Origin: an uncultured Allobaculum sp.
Lineage (GTDB): Bacteria > Bacillota_I > Bacilli_A > Erysipelotrichales > Erysipelotrichaceae
Length of the DNA: 6,825 nucleotides
Assembly (NCBI GenBank): GCA_910577085.1
Contig: CAJTLE010000137.1
Coordinates: forward strand, 1-6,825
Direction of reading: 5' to 3'
How positions within the stretch are numbered: position 1 is the stretch's first letter; each line of letters starts with the position of its first letter. Shown piece by piece: positions 1 to 6,535 of the stretch. The translations under genes and the position numbers were made by a program. The notes under the pieces are model-generated. The model did not search any database. It was not told the origin of the DNA and was given only the letters and a program-made list of their open reading frames with translations.

Positions 1-134
1 TTCCCTTCGGGGAGTTTTGGTCCTCAAAGCGGGGCTTAGATAAGGATCTTGTATCTTAACCCTTCTCCCGCCGGCTAATGCCGAACACTGTTCGCAGACA
101 GGGATGTAACTGTTTTATCCTATCATGGATAAAA
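1..134 (+). ncRNA. Structured RNA candidate, possibly 3' part of a 6S-like RNA (cut by window edge)
   Basis: No open frame of note covers this stretch, but it is dense in short hairpins. These are CCC-TTCG-GGG near 3-12, TTAGATA/TATCT(T)AA at 36-58 with one bulge, CGGC-TAAT-GCCG at 72-83, an alternative CGAAC-ACT-GTTCG at 82-94, TCCC (66-69) able to close against GGGA (101-104), and a perfect 8-bp TTTTATCC/GGATAAAA stem at 113-134. The last stem has no T-run after it, so it is not a standard terminator. A small hairpin followed by an unpaired AACAC-type stretch recalls the 3' strand of the central bubble in Bacillota 6S RNA, the RNA that binds RNA polymerase holoenzyme. The 5' half would lie outside the window. 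The 6S identity rests on general resemblance only; a ruvB leader or another RNA is possible. The strand is assumed from the neighbouring gene. Confidence 0.35.
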
Positions 135-240
135 CGACCTCATTTAACGAAGGGTGCTTTGAAAGAGTGGTCCTTTCATGAAAAAAGAATCCTCCATAGA
201 AAACCAGCTGGAAAACTTTAGAAAGGAAGAACATTCAGTC

Positions 241-1275
241 ATGGAAGAAGAAAGAATTCTGGATGGAGCCGAAACTGCGGAAGAGAGCAGTTCGGATCTT
301 GAACAGGCGCTTCGTCCGGCTTCGCTGAAAGAATATATCGGTCAGGATGAACTGAAACACAACCTCAACGTGTTCATTCAGGCTGCCCGAAGCCGTAATG
401 AAGTGCTTGACCATGTTCTGTTATATGGTCCGCCAGGACTTGGAAAAACAACGCTGGCGATGATTATCGCCAATGAAATGAAAGGCAATCTGGTGACCGT
501 CTCCGGTCCAGCCCTGCAAAAAAGCGGGGATCTGGCTGCCGTGCTCTCCACTCTGGAAGCCGGAGATGTTTTATTTATTGACGAAATTCACCGTCTGCCA
601 AGACAAATCGAAGAAATTCTCTATCCGGCAATGGAAGATTTCTATCTGGATATTATTGTCGGCAAGGAAGGGGCTTCGGCTCATTCTTTACGACTGGCTC
701 TGCCGCCCTTTACCTTAGTCGGAGCAACGACCAGAGCCGGGGATTTATCCGCCCCATTACGAGATCGTTTTGGAATCATCCTGCCGCTGCACTATTATGC
801 CAAGCAGGATCTCGAACGCATCGTCAGCCGTACAGCGGGCATTCTGGATGTTGAGATGGATGAAGATGCAGTATCCGAAGTTGCCCTGCGCTCACGCGGC
901 ACGCCCCGTATTGCCAACCGTCTGCTGCGCCGGATCCGCGATTTTGCGCAGGTGTACAATGATGGTCTGATTACCCGTCAGGTGGCCAAAGATGCACTCA
1001 ACCGCCTCAATGTCGATGAACTCGGTCTGGATACCACTGACCGCCGCTTTCTGGAAGGCATTATCTTCCGCTTTAAAGGCGGCCCGGTCGGTCTGGAAGC
1101 TCTGGCCAGCTCGATTGGTGAAGATACGGCTACGCTCAGTGATATGTATGAACCCTACCTGCTTCAGATCGGTCTGATTAACCGGACACCAAGAGGTCGT
1201 GTAGCGACGGCCAAGGCGTATGAACATTTAGGCGTATTGCCTGAAGAGCTTTCGGGTAAAGGTCTGCCCGACTGA
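241..1275 (+). CDS. ruvB: Holliday junction branch migration DNA helicase RuvB
   Basis: RuvB is the AAA+ hexameric motor that, with RuvA, drives branch migration of Holliday junctions in the cytoplasm before RuvC cuts them. Numbering from the ATG at 241 (344 aa): Walker A GPPGLGKTT at 63-71, Walker B LFIDEIH at 111-117, sensor 1 GATTRAG at 161-167, the arginine-finger region APLRDRFG at 171-178, the sensor 2 region RGTPRIANRLLRR at 219-231, and a C-terminal winged helix ending in EPYLLQIGLINRTPRGR (304-320). Length is normal for the family. I prefer 241 because MEEERILDG lines up with usual RuvB N-termini and AAGGA lies 13 nt upstream. An in-frame ATG at 178 would add 21 polar residues and has only a weak GAG-type site. 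ruvA is not beside it in the window. A terminator follows directly, so the gene seems to end its own transcript. Confidence 0.97.
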   Translation: MEEERILDGAETAEESSSDLEQALRPASLKEYIGQDELKHNLNVFIQAARSRNEVLDHVLLYGPPGLGKTTLAMIIANEMKGNLVTVSGPALQKSGDLAAVLSTLEAGDVLFIDEIHRLPRQIEEILYPAMEDFYLDIIVGKEGASAHSLRLALPPFTLVGATTRAGDLSAPLRDRFGIILPLHYYAKQDLERIVSRTAGILDVEMDEDAVSEVALRSRGTPRIANRLLRRIRDFAQVYNDGLITRQVAKDALNRLNVDELGLDTTDRRFLEGIIFRFKGGPVGLEALASSIGEDTATLSDMYEPYLLQIGLINRTPRGRVATAKAYEHLGVLPEELSGKGLPD

Positions 1276-1304
1276 TCGATACAATTCCATTTGAACCAGC
1301 ATCT

Positions 1305-1334
1305 ATGATCTTCGATTTTCGAGGATCATTTTTT
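1305..1334 (+). terminator. Rho-independent terminator of ruvB
   Basis: An 11-bp stem, ATGATCTTCGA (1305-1315) with TCGAGGATCAT (1319-1329), contains one G-U pair and a TTT loop. It runs straight into a T-tract at 1329-1334, 30 nt after the ruvB stop codon. This separates ruvB from recJ transcription. Confidence 0.88.
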
Positions 1335-1362
1335 CCGTAATAGAAAGAAAATCTGAGGGTCT

Positions 1363-1393
1363 GTCAGGACAGAAAAATCAGAATTGTCCTGAC
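1363..1393. repeat. Perfect 9-bp inverted repeat in the recJ leader
   Basis: GTCAGGACA (1363-1371) and TGTCCTGAC (1385-1393) are exact reverse complements around a 13-nt A-rich loop. Nearby GAG (1355-1357) and CTC (1397-1399) could extend the stem after an internal loop. No T-run follows, so it is not a terminator. It sits 21 nt before the recJ start codon and could be an operator or a 5'-UTR hairpin. No convincing promoter hexamers were found around it. Confidence 0.55.
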
Positions 1394-1414
1394 GCTCTCC
1401 GATCCGAGAATCTT

Positions 1415-2971
1415 ATGAAAAATCTGAGTGATTTTACCCGAAAGGTTCTCACCGCCATGAATCCGGATCCTGAACTGGCCCGTCAGGTTCTCAATCCGCA
1501 GGGACTTTATCCCATCAGTCAGAGTGAGAGCATGAAACGCTTTGTGGACCGGATGGAAAGGGCGCGAGAGAACCAGGAAAAAATCCTTGTCGCGGGCGAC
1601 TATGACTGCGATGGTATCATGTCGTCTACGATTTTTGTTGAAGGATTAAAGGCCTATGGCCTGACGGTCGGTTATTACATTCCTGACCGGATCAAGGAAG
1701 GCTACGGCCTCAAACCGAAAACCGTCGAGATGGCGGCTGAAAAAGGCTACAATCTGATCGTGACCTGTGATAACGGCGTCAAAGCCGATCCCGCCTTAGA
1801 AAGAGCAAAAGAGTTGGGTGTGGAAGTTATCGTCACAGACCACCACCTGCTGCCGGAAAATGTAGAGTGTGAGGTGCTTGTTCATCCTGATACTCTGGAA
1901 GCCGCCTTTTCCACCTTATGCGGGGCCGGAGTTGCCTATGAATGCATACGGGCTCTTGGCATTGAGCAGGACCGGTTTCTGATCTGGGCTGCCATGGCCT
2001 CGATTGCGGACTGCATGGAAGTGCGCGGGGAGACCCGGGCCATTATTCAGGAAGGCCTGAAACTCTTTAATCAGAAAGGCGAACCGCATCTCGAACCCTT
2101 TGTCCGTTCCAAACCCATTACCGAACGGGATGCCGCTTTCCAGATTGCGCCGCGGGTCAATTCGATCGGCCGTTTGGCAGACCGGGCCAATGTGAACACA
2201 TTTGTCCGCTATCTTGAAGCCGTCAATCCGCGCGTGATCAGCCAGTATGCGGATAAAGTCATTGCGCTCAATGACAATCGCAAACAGTTGTGTAATATGG
2301 TCTATGCCCAAAGCCAGGCCCTGATTCATCCGACATGGAATGTCCTGCTGGCTATGAGTCCAAACTTCCATGAAGGTGTCATTGGTCTGGCGGCTGGTAA
2401 TCTTTGTTCCCAATATGGCAAGCCGGCCATTGTCTGCACGAAAGGGGAAAGCGGCTATAAAGGCAGTATGCGCGGCCCGAAAGGATTCCATTGCCTGAAT
2501 TTCCTGTCGGAATTTGATGGCTACAGTGCGCTGGGTGGTCATGCCCAGGCCGCTGGCTTTACCGTTCAGGAAGATCGATGGGAAGACTTTGAAACGTTTG
2601 TGAAGACGTATTCGCGCAAGTTCGAATGGGAACCCGTCGAAGAAGTGACGATATCCATTGAACCGGAAGAAATTACCATTGAAAATATCCGCTCCCTCGA
2701 TGCTTTCCGTCCCTTTGGCCAGGGGTTTGAACTGCCAAGATTCCGCCTTGATCAGCCTGAGATTGTCAGCCAGTTTGATCTCTCCGGCGGGACGCACCGC
2801 AAATTCACACTGGCCAACGGTGTTCAGGCCATTCACTTCAACCAGTCCAGTACGGACGCGGCCAGTGATCCTTCAACCATTGAATCGCTGATCGGCACTC
2901 TGTCGATTTCCTGTTATCGAGGCCGGGAATCGGCCGATTTTGTGATTGACGAGATCGTCTACCGGATCTGA
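1415..2971 (+). CDS. recJ: Single-stranded-DNA-specific 5'-3' exonuclease RecJ (DHH family, short form)
   Basis: RecJ degrades single-stranded DNA 5' to 3' in recombination and mismatch or base-excision repair, using metal ions held by Asp and His residues. The motifs are in family order: DYDCDG at 62-67 (usually DYDADG), CDNG at 118-121, TDHH at 141-144, GAGVAYE at 170-176, ASIADCMEV at 195-203, PRVNSIGRL at 246-254, HEGVIG at 319-324 and the DHHA1 signature GGHAQAAG at 374-381. An OB-fold-like region (about 420-515) binds DNA and closes the protein. At 518 aa it is shorter than Escherichia coli RecJ (about 577) and much shorter than the Bacillus form (near 786), which carries an extra C-terminal domain. 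The end after the OB fold looks natural rather than broken. The start ATG has only a weak GAG-type ribosome site 6 nt upstream. No clear terminator follows. Confidence 0.95.
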   Translation: MKNLSDFTRKVLTAMNPDPELARQVLNPQGLYPISQSESMKRFVDRMERARENQEKILVAGDYDCDGIMSSTIFVEGLKAYGLTVGYYIPDRIKEGYGLKPKTVEMAAEKGYNLIVTCDNGVKADPALERAKELGVEVIVTDHHLLPENVECEVLVHPDTLEAAFSTLCGAGVAYECIRALGIEQDRFLIWAAMASIADCMEVRGETRAIIQEGLKLFNQKGEPHLEPFVRSKPITERDAAFQIAPRVNSIGRLADRANVNTFVRYLEAVNPRVISQYADKVIALNDNRKQLCNMVYAQSQALIHPTWNVLLAMSPNFHEGVIGLAAGNLCSQYGKPAIVCTKGESGYKGSMRGPKGFHCLNFLSEFDGYSALGGHAQAAGFTVQEDRWEDFETFVKTYSRKFEWEPVEEVTISIEPEEITIENIRSLDAFRPFGQGFELPRFRLDQPEIVSQFDLSGGTHRKFTLANGVQAIHFNQSSTDAASDPSTIESLIGTLSISCYRGRESADFVIDEIVYRI

Positions 2972-3083
2972 CCGGGCCAGACCGGACTGAACCAGACCCT
3001 GTTTCTGACGGATTGTCTGCTCTGAACAGGCTGAAAACCTTGTCAGATTGAACAGAAAAGTCAGACAGATGGTCCGGATTGTA

Positions 3084-3119
3084 GAAAATGTGGATTCCCC
3101 ATCGAAAAAACATTTTCGA
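3084..3119 (+). other. Two mutually exclusive hairpins upstream of apt
   Basis: GAAAATGT (3084-3091) pairs perfectly with ACATTTTC (3110-3117). TCGAAAA (3102-3108) pairs perfectly with TTTTCGA (3113-3119) across an AACA loop. The two stems share 3113-3117, so only one can form at a time. No T-run follows on either strand. This could be a small conformational switch, a decayed element or chance in AT-rich DNA. Confidence 0.4.
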
Positions 3120-3249
3120 AATGAGACGTAAAGCCAATCGGACAGTAAAATAGAGACGTGGCTGTAAGGGATTTTTTCCATGACTTAAAATGACCATTGG
3201 AAAAGAACCAGTCTGTGATCATTCATTCAAGACTGCCCGGCAAGCCTCA

Positions 3250-3278
3250 TTGAAGAAAAAACAAAATTCAAAAATAAT
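3250..3278 (+). promoter_or_regulatory. Probable sigma-A promoter of apt
   Basis: A -35 box TTGAAG (3250-3255) and a -10 box AATAAT (3273-3278) are separated by exactly 17 nt of A-rich DNA. They match 4/6 and 5/6 of the TTGACA/TATAAT consensus. Transcription would begin near 3285, giving a leader of about 60 nt that contains the ribosome site and the hairpin before the apt start codon. Confidence 0.6.
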
Positions 3279-3300
3279 CCAGTTAACAAGAAATGAAAAG

Positions 3301-3334
3301 AAAGGAGCGGCTGTCCGCAATCGTCTGGACAGCC
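3301..3334 (+). promoter_or_regulatory. apt ribosome binding site separated from the start codon by a hairpin
   Basis: AAAGGAG (3301-3307) is the only good Shine-Dalgarno sequence before apt, but the ATG is at 3345, 37 nt further on. The gap is largely filled by a perfect 8-bp stem, GGCTGTCC (3309-3316) with GGACAGCC (3327-3334), closing a 10-nt loop. If folded, the stem leaves one nucleotide before it and ten after it, an effective spacing of about 11 nt. No in-frame ATG, GTG or TTG lies in the gap. The 10 nt just before the ATG contain no ribosome site. Confidence 0.6.
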
Positions 3335-3344
3335 TGTCGATACC

Positions 3345-3866
3345 ATGGATCTTAAAGAAAGAATTGCGACTATCCCTGATTATCCAAAACCAGGCATTAT
3401 GTTTCGGGACATCACCCCGATTCTCGCTGACCCAAAAGCTTTAAAACAGGCTTCTGAAGGTCTGGCTGAAATGGCCAGAGAAGTGAATGCAAACGTCATC
3501 GTTGCCCCAGAAGCCCGCGGCTTCATGTTTGGGATCCCAACGGCTCTGGAAGCGGATCTGCCATTCATTCCAGTTCGTAAACCTGGAAAACTGCCAAGAA
3601 AAACCATCGAAGAATCCTATACTCTCGAATACGGCACAGACCGTTTACAGATGCATGCGGATGATCTGCCAGCAGGCAGCCGTGTTTTAATCGTCGATGA
3701 CTTACTGGCAACTGGCGGTACTTCTGAAGCCATTGCCAAACTGGTTAAAAAAGCCGGCAGTGAAGTGGCTGGTTATGCATTTGTCGTTGAACTTGATGAC
3801 CTGCATGGCCGCGATCGTTTAGCGGACGCTCCTGTCATGACACTGCTGCATTACGAAGGGGAATAA
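3345..3866 (+). CDS. apt: Adenine phosphoribosyltransferase
   Basis: Apt converts adenine and PRPP to AMP and pyrophosphate, a one-step purine salvage reaction in the cytoplasm. The 173-aa protein has the usual length of the bacterial enzyme. The N-terminal MDLKERIATIPDYPKPGIMFRDITPIL segment is typical of the family and fixes the start at 3345. EARGF at 56-60 and the flexible-loop motif VRKPGKLP at 77-84 are present. The PRPP-binding signature VLIVDDLLATGGT is at 114-126, with the two acidic residues D118 and D119. It lies between recJ and rel, as in many Bacillota. A promoter in front and a strong terminator behind suggest a single-gene transcript. The separated ribosome site is the odd point. 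Its product AMP links it loosely to Rel, which works on GTP/GDP and ATP. Confidence 0.97.
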   Translation: MDLKERIATIPDYPKPGIMFRDITPILADPKALKQASEGLAEMAREVNANVIVAPEARGFMFGIPTALEADLPFIPVRKPGKLPRKTIEESYTLEYGTDRLQMHADDLPAGSRVLIVDDLLATGGTSEAIAKLVKKAGSEVAGYAFVVELDDLHGRDRLADAPVMTLLHYEGE

Positions 3867-3945
3867 CCAGAGTTTTTCCAGACTTTTAAGCAGGGAAAAC
3901 CGCTTGAAAAAGCAGAGAAACGCCCAGGATTTTTAGAGCATCAAC

Positions 3946-4030
3946 AGGCTGAAATCGCAAAAGGATACCCGTTTTGTTCACTGAAACTGAACGAAAAGCC
4001 TTCATTTTTTGCGATCTTCAGCCTTTTTTT
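3946..4030 (+). terminator. Long rod-like Rho-independent terminator of apt
   Basis: AGGCTGAAATCGCAAAA (3946-3962) pairs with TTTTGCGATCTTCAGCCT (4007-4024) over 17 bp with a single bulged base. The arms enclose a second stem: CGTTTTGTTCA (3970-3980) with TGAACGAAAAG (3988-3998), having one mismatch and one G-U pair. A 7-T run occupies 4024-4030. It starts about 80 nt after the apt stop. No T-run follows on the minus strand, so it acts in the + direction. Confidence 0.88.
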
Positions 4031-4037
4031 ATATAAA
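4009..4037 (+). promoter_or_regulatory. Candidate rel promoter embedded in the apt terminator
   Basis: TTGCGA (4009-4014) and TATAAA (4032-4037) are separated by exactly 17 nt and match 4/6 and 5/6 of the sigma-A consensus. The -35 box and spacer lie inside the 3' arm and T-tract of the apt terminator. Transcription would start near 4044, giving a rel leader of roughly 210 nt. A T-tract readily yields a -10-like box, so chance cannot be ruled out. Confidence 0.4.
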
Positions 4038-4256
4038 TTGGCAGAAATTCAGGTGAACAAACGGTATTTAAAGCAGGATTGAAGCAAAATAAAAGCATTC
4101 CCGGGCGGATTTGGCGTATCTTTTGTGTTCAACGCCAGAATTTGCCCAGTTCCAGTGAAAGAAATCAGTTAGAAATCAATCGATTTGAAGTTAAAACAGA
4201 AGCAGGCAGGTTTGAAGACTGCCTGCCTCTTTGCCATATAGAGAAGGAGGACTAAG
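4038..4256 (+). promoter_or_regulatory. Structured 5' leader of rel
   Basis: This non-coding stretch of about 219 nt holds two clear hairpins. The first pairs GGGCGGATTTGGCGT (4103-4117) with ACGCCAGAATTTGCCC (4132-4147): 15 bp with three wobble pairs, one bulge and a 14-nt loop. The second pairs GCAGGCAG (4202-4209) with CTGCCTGC (4219-4226), followed by a weak CTCTTT. A related AGCAGG..TTGAAG word occurs at 4072-4084 and 4201-4217, so the CTGCCTGC arm has a possible second partner. A strong ribosome site, AAGGAGG (4244-4250), lies 6 nt before the ATG. I recognise no known riboswitch or T-box in it. Confidence 0.5.
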
Positions 4257-6470
4257 ATGCCAGACAAAAAAAGCGTCACGATGGATCAGTGTATGGACAA
4301 CATCCGTACCTACATCAAGAAGCCGGAAAACCTTGAGCTGATTGAGAAAGCGTGGAAATTTGCAGAAAAGGCCCATGAAGGTCAGTACCGGAAATCCGGC
4401 GAACCCTATGTCATTCATGTCATTCAGGTAGCCAACATTCTTGCCGGCCTTCATTGTTCTCCCAAAACCATTGCGGCCGGTCTTTTGCACGACACGATGG
4501 AAGATGTCGACTGGGTCACTTATGACGTTCTGGAAAAGGAATTTTCCAAAGAAATCGCCGACCTGGTTGAAGCAGTCACCAAAGTCGGTAAGATCAACCG
4601 GGAATTCAAGGATGAAAAGGAGTATCAGGCCAGCAACCACCGCAAAATCTTTATCGCCATGGCCAAGGATATCCGTGTTATTTTGATCAAACTGGCTGAC
4701 CGGCTCCATAATATGCGCACCCTTGAGTACCAGCCGGAAGCAAAACAGCAGCGGATCGCCAAAGAAACTCTGCAGGTGTATGCCCCGATTGCCCACCGCC
4801 TTGGTATTTCCAAAGTGAAAAATGAACTGGAAGACCTTTCCTTTAAATATCTGTATCCAAAACAATACCAGCTGGTCAAGACGATGGTGGCCGAGCGCGA
4901 AACCGAACGCAACGCGCAGGTCAACGAGATGATTACGGATATCGAATATATCCTCAAAGAATACAACATCCCGTACCGGATTTTTGGCCGCTCCAAACAC
5001 TTCTATTCCATCTATAAAAAGATGGTGACCAAAAACAAACGCTTTGAAGAAATCCTCGATCTGCAGGCCATCCGTATCGTTACGGATTCCATTCCGCACT
5101 GCTACGAGGTTCTCGGCTACATTCATGCCACCTACAAGCCGATTCCTGGCCGCTTTAAAGACTACATTGCGATGCCAAAAAGCAACATGTATCAATCCCT
5201 GCATACGACTGTAGTCAGCCCGGGATCCGGCAATATCTTTGAAATTCAGATCCGCACCGAAGAGATGGACTCCATCGCTGAAAAAGGTGTTGCAGCGCAC
5301 TGGCTGTATAAAGAAAACGGCAAGGCAGGCTATGAAGAAAGCAACATCAAAGAAATGGAAGACAAGCTTTCCTGGTTCCGTGATTTCTCGATTATTACCG
5401 ATGAAGAAAGCGAAGATCCGCTTGAATACATGTCCACCGTTCAAAAGGATATCTTCGAAGCCAATGTCTATTGCTTCACCCCGCGCGGCAAGGTCATCGC
5501 CCTGCCAAGCGGCTCTACACCAATTGACTTTGCGTACCGTATTCATACGGAAGTCGGCAACCATACGGTTGGGGCCGTGGTCAACAGTGCCATTGTTCCT
5601 TTAAATACACCACTCAAAACCGGCGATGTGGTCAAGATCATGACCAGCAAAACGTCACCAGGACCTAGCAGTGACTGGATCAAGATCGTCAAATCAGCCC
5701 ATGCCCGCAATAAGATCCGTTCGTTCTATCAGAAAAAAGATCTCAAAGAACGCAAGGAACTCATCCGTGAAGGGCAGCAGATTCTCGAAGCGGAATTCAA
5801 AAATTCCGGTCTGGATCTGATTGACGTCAAACACTCCAAGCGCATTGAATCCGTTTTACAGTCGCTCTCTTACCGCACCCAGGATGATCTGTTTGTGGCC
5901 ATTGCCACCAAGCGGATTCCGGCCAGTGTCGTTCTCGAACGACTCAATACCGGCAAGGCAGCGATGGATGACAACGAAGAGATCCTCAAACTATTCTCCA
6001 AAAACGAAAACCACACCAAGCCAACCGCCTGCGGTGTCATTGTGCCGGGCATCGATACAATTCAGGTTTCGCTGGCTCCTTGCTGCAGCCCGATTCCGGG
6101 CGATGAAATTGTCGGCTTTGTCTCCAAAGGCAAAGGCGTCAAAGTTCACCGCAAAGACTGCCCGAACATCGCCAAAGAAAGCAAGCGTCTGATTCCGGTG
6201 TACTGGGGCGATGATCTGGAAGAAAAGAATTACTCCGTTCATCTGCAGATCGATTCGGAAGACCGCAACTATCTGCTTTCGGATCTGGTCACCTGTTTCC
6301 AGCAAAACGGCGTAAGCATCAAATCCATCAATTCCACCGTCGACAGCGAATCCTTGATGGCTGTGACCAAAACAGAAGTCGGTGTAAAAGACGCTGCTCA
6401 GTTGGATCGCCTGATCGCCAACCTGAAAAAGGTCCGCTCCGTTGTGGAAGTAACCCGCTCAATCCTTTAA
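4257..6470 (+). CDS. rel: Bifunctional (p)ppGpp synthetase/hydrolase Rel
   Basis: Rel makes (p)ppGpp from ATP and GDP/GTP on starved ribosomes and hydrolyses it when amino acids return. The 737-aa protein has all long-RSH domains. The HD hydrolase keeps R45, H54, H78-D79, E82-D83, D148 and N152, so hydrolysis should be active. The synthetase has GRSK at 244-247, catalytic D268, YQSLH at 312-316 and E329/Q331. The RFKD motif at 299-302 is the basic RxKD type of bifunctional enzymes, not the acidic ExDD type of synthetase-only RelA. The TGS domain spans about 404-464. A cysteine-rich domain has C609, C610, H631 and C635, and a C-terminal ACT/RRM domain spans about 657-735. The ATG at 4257 has an AAGGAGG site 6 nt upstream. 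It follows apt as in other Bacillota but has its own leader and terminator. Often named relA in this phylum. Confidence 0.97.
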   Translation: MPDKKSVTMDQCMDNIRTYIKKPENLELIEKAWKFAEKAHEGQYRKSGEPYVIHVIQVANILAGLHCSPKTIAAGLLHDTMEDVDWVTYDVLEKEFSKEIADLVEAVTKVGKINREFKDEKEYQASNHRKIFIAMAKDIRVILIKLADRLHNMRTLEYQPEAKQQRIAKETLQVYAPIAHRLGISKVKNELEDLSFKYLYPKQYQLVKTMVAERETERNAQVNEMITDIEYILKEYNIPYRIFGRSKHFYSIYKKMVTKNKRFEEILDLQAIRIVTDSIPHCYEVLGYIHATYKPIPGRFKDYIAMPKSNMYQSLHTTVVSPGSGNIFEIQIRTEEMDSIAEKGVAAHWLYKENGKAGYEESNIKEMEDKLSWFRDFSIITDEESEDPLEYMSTVQKDIFEANVYCFTPRGKVIALPSGSTPIDFAYRIHTEVGNHTVGAVVNSAIVPLNTPLKTGDVVKIMTSKTSPGPSSDWIKIVKSAHARNKIRSFYQKKDLKERKELIREGQQILEAEFKNSGLDLIDVKHSKRIESVLQSLSYRTQDDLFVAIATKRIPASVVLERLNTGKAAMDDNEEILKLFSKNENHTKPTACGVIVPGIDTIQVSLAPCCSPIPGDEIVGFVSKGKGVKVHRKDCPNIAKESKRLIPVYWGDDLEEKNYSVHLQIDSEDRNYLLSDLVTCFQQNGVSIKSINSTVDSESLMAVTKTEVGVKDAAQLDRLIANLKKVRSVVEVTRSIL

Positions 6471-6535
6471 CAGGATGGATCTTGTAATCTTTTGCCTTTC
6501 TGATGGCTTTTTCAAGATCAAATCTCTCTTACTCA

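Larger units (their letters stand above)
2972..3344. other. 373-nt recJ-apt intergenic region with several hairpins, no gene
   Basis: The first part (2962-3080) is rich in TCTGA/TCAGA and GACCGG words. It can form a bulged hairpin over the recJ stop codon (CCGG-A-TCTG at 2962-2970 with CAGACCGG at 2978-2985) and an imperfect stem at 3022-3046, neither followed by a T-run. Competing hairpins lie at 3084-3119. TTTTCCA (3174-3180) pairs with TGGAAAA (3198-3204). The word GAGACGT occurs twice, near 3124 and 3153. The last 95 nt hold the apt promoter, ribosome site and leader hairpin. Open frames here on the minus strand overlap in two frames and resemble no known protein, so I read the region as non-coding. 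Confidence 0.6.

Noticed and set aside
113..134. 8-bp TTTTATCC/GGATAAAA stem as a terminator
   Set aside because: The stem is AT-rich and is followed by CGACC rather than a T-run on the + strand; on the minus strand it is followed by CAGTTACATC.
1916..2836. Minus-strand open frame of 306 codons opposite recJ
   Set aside because: It is antisense to conserved recJ motifs and shows no family resemblance; it results from the codon bias of the true gene.
2838..3197. Minus-strand frames of 119 and 102 codons across the recJ-apt gap
   Set aside because: Two overlapping frames are open in the same stretch, which points to low stop density in repeat-like DNA. The SGSVRSGPVRSG-type run reflects the GACCGG/CCAGACC repeats, and no start context or family match is visible.
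3190..3344. Purine or PRPP riboswitch in front of apt
   Set aside because: The leader after the predicted promoter is only about 60 nt and contains one simple hairpin; the conserved cores of purine-type riboswitches are not visible.
3190..3444. 84-codon + strand frame overlapping the start of apt
   Set aside because: It has no ribosome site at its ATG, runs through the apt promoter and hairpin, and enters apt in another frame. It resembles no protein.
4038..4256. T-box leader controlling rel
   Set aside because: No GGUGG-type antiterminator bulge, specifier-loop pattern or strong terminator just before the gene is visible.
4191..5564. Minus-strand open frame of 457 codons opposite rel
   Set aside because: It lies antisense to a fully conserved rel gene. 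Its translation is rich in Phe, His and Gly-type patterns typical of reverse-complement shadows, and it has no recognisable domain.
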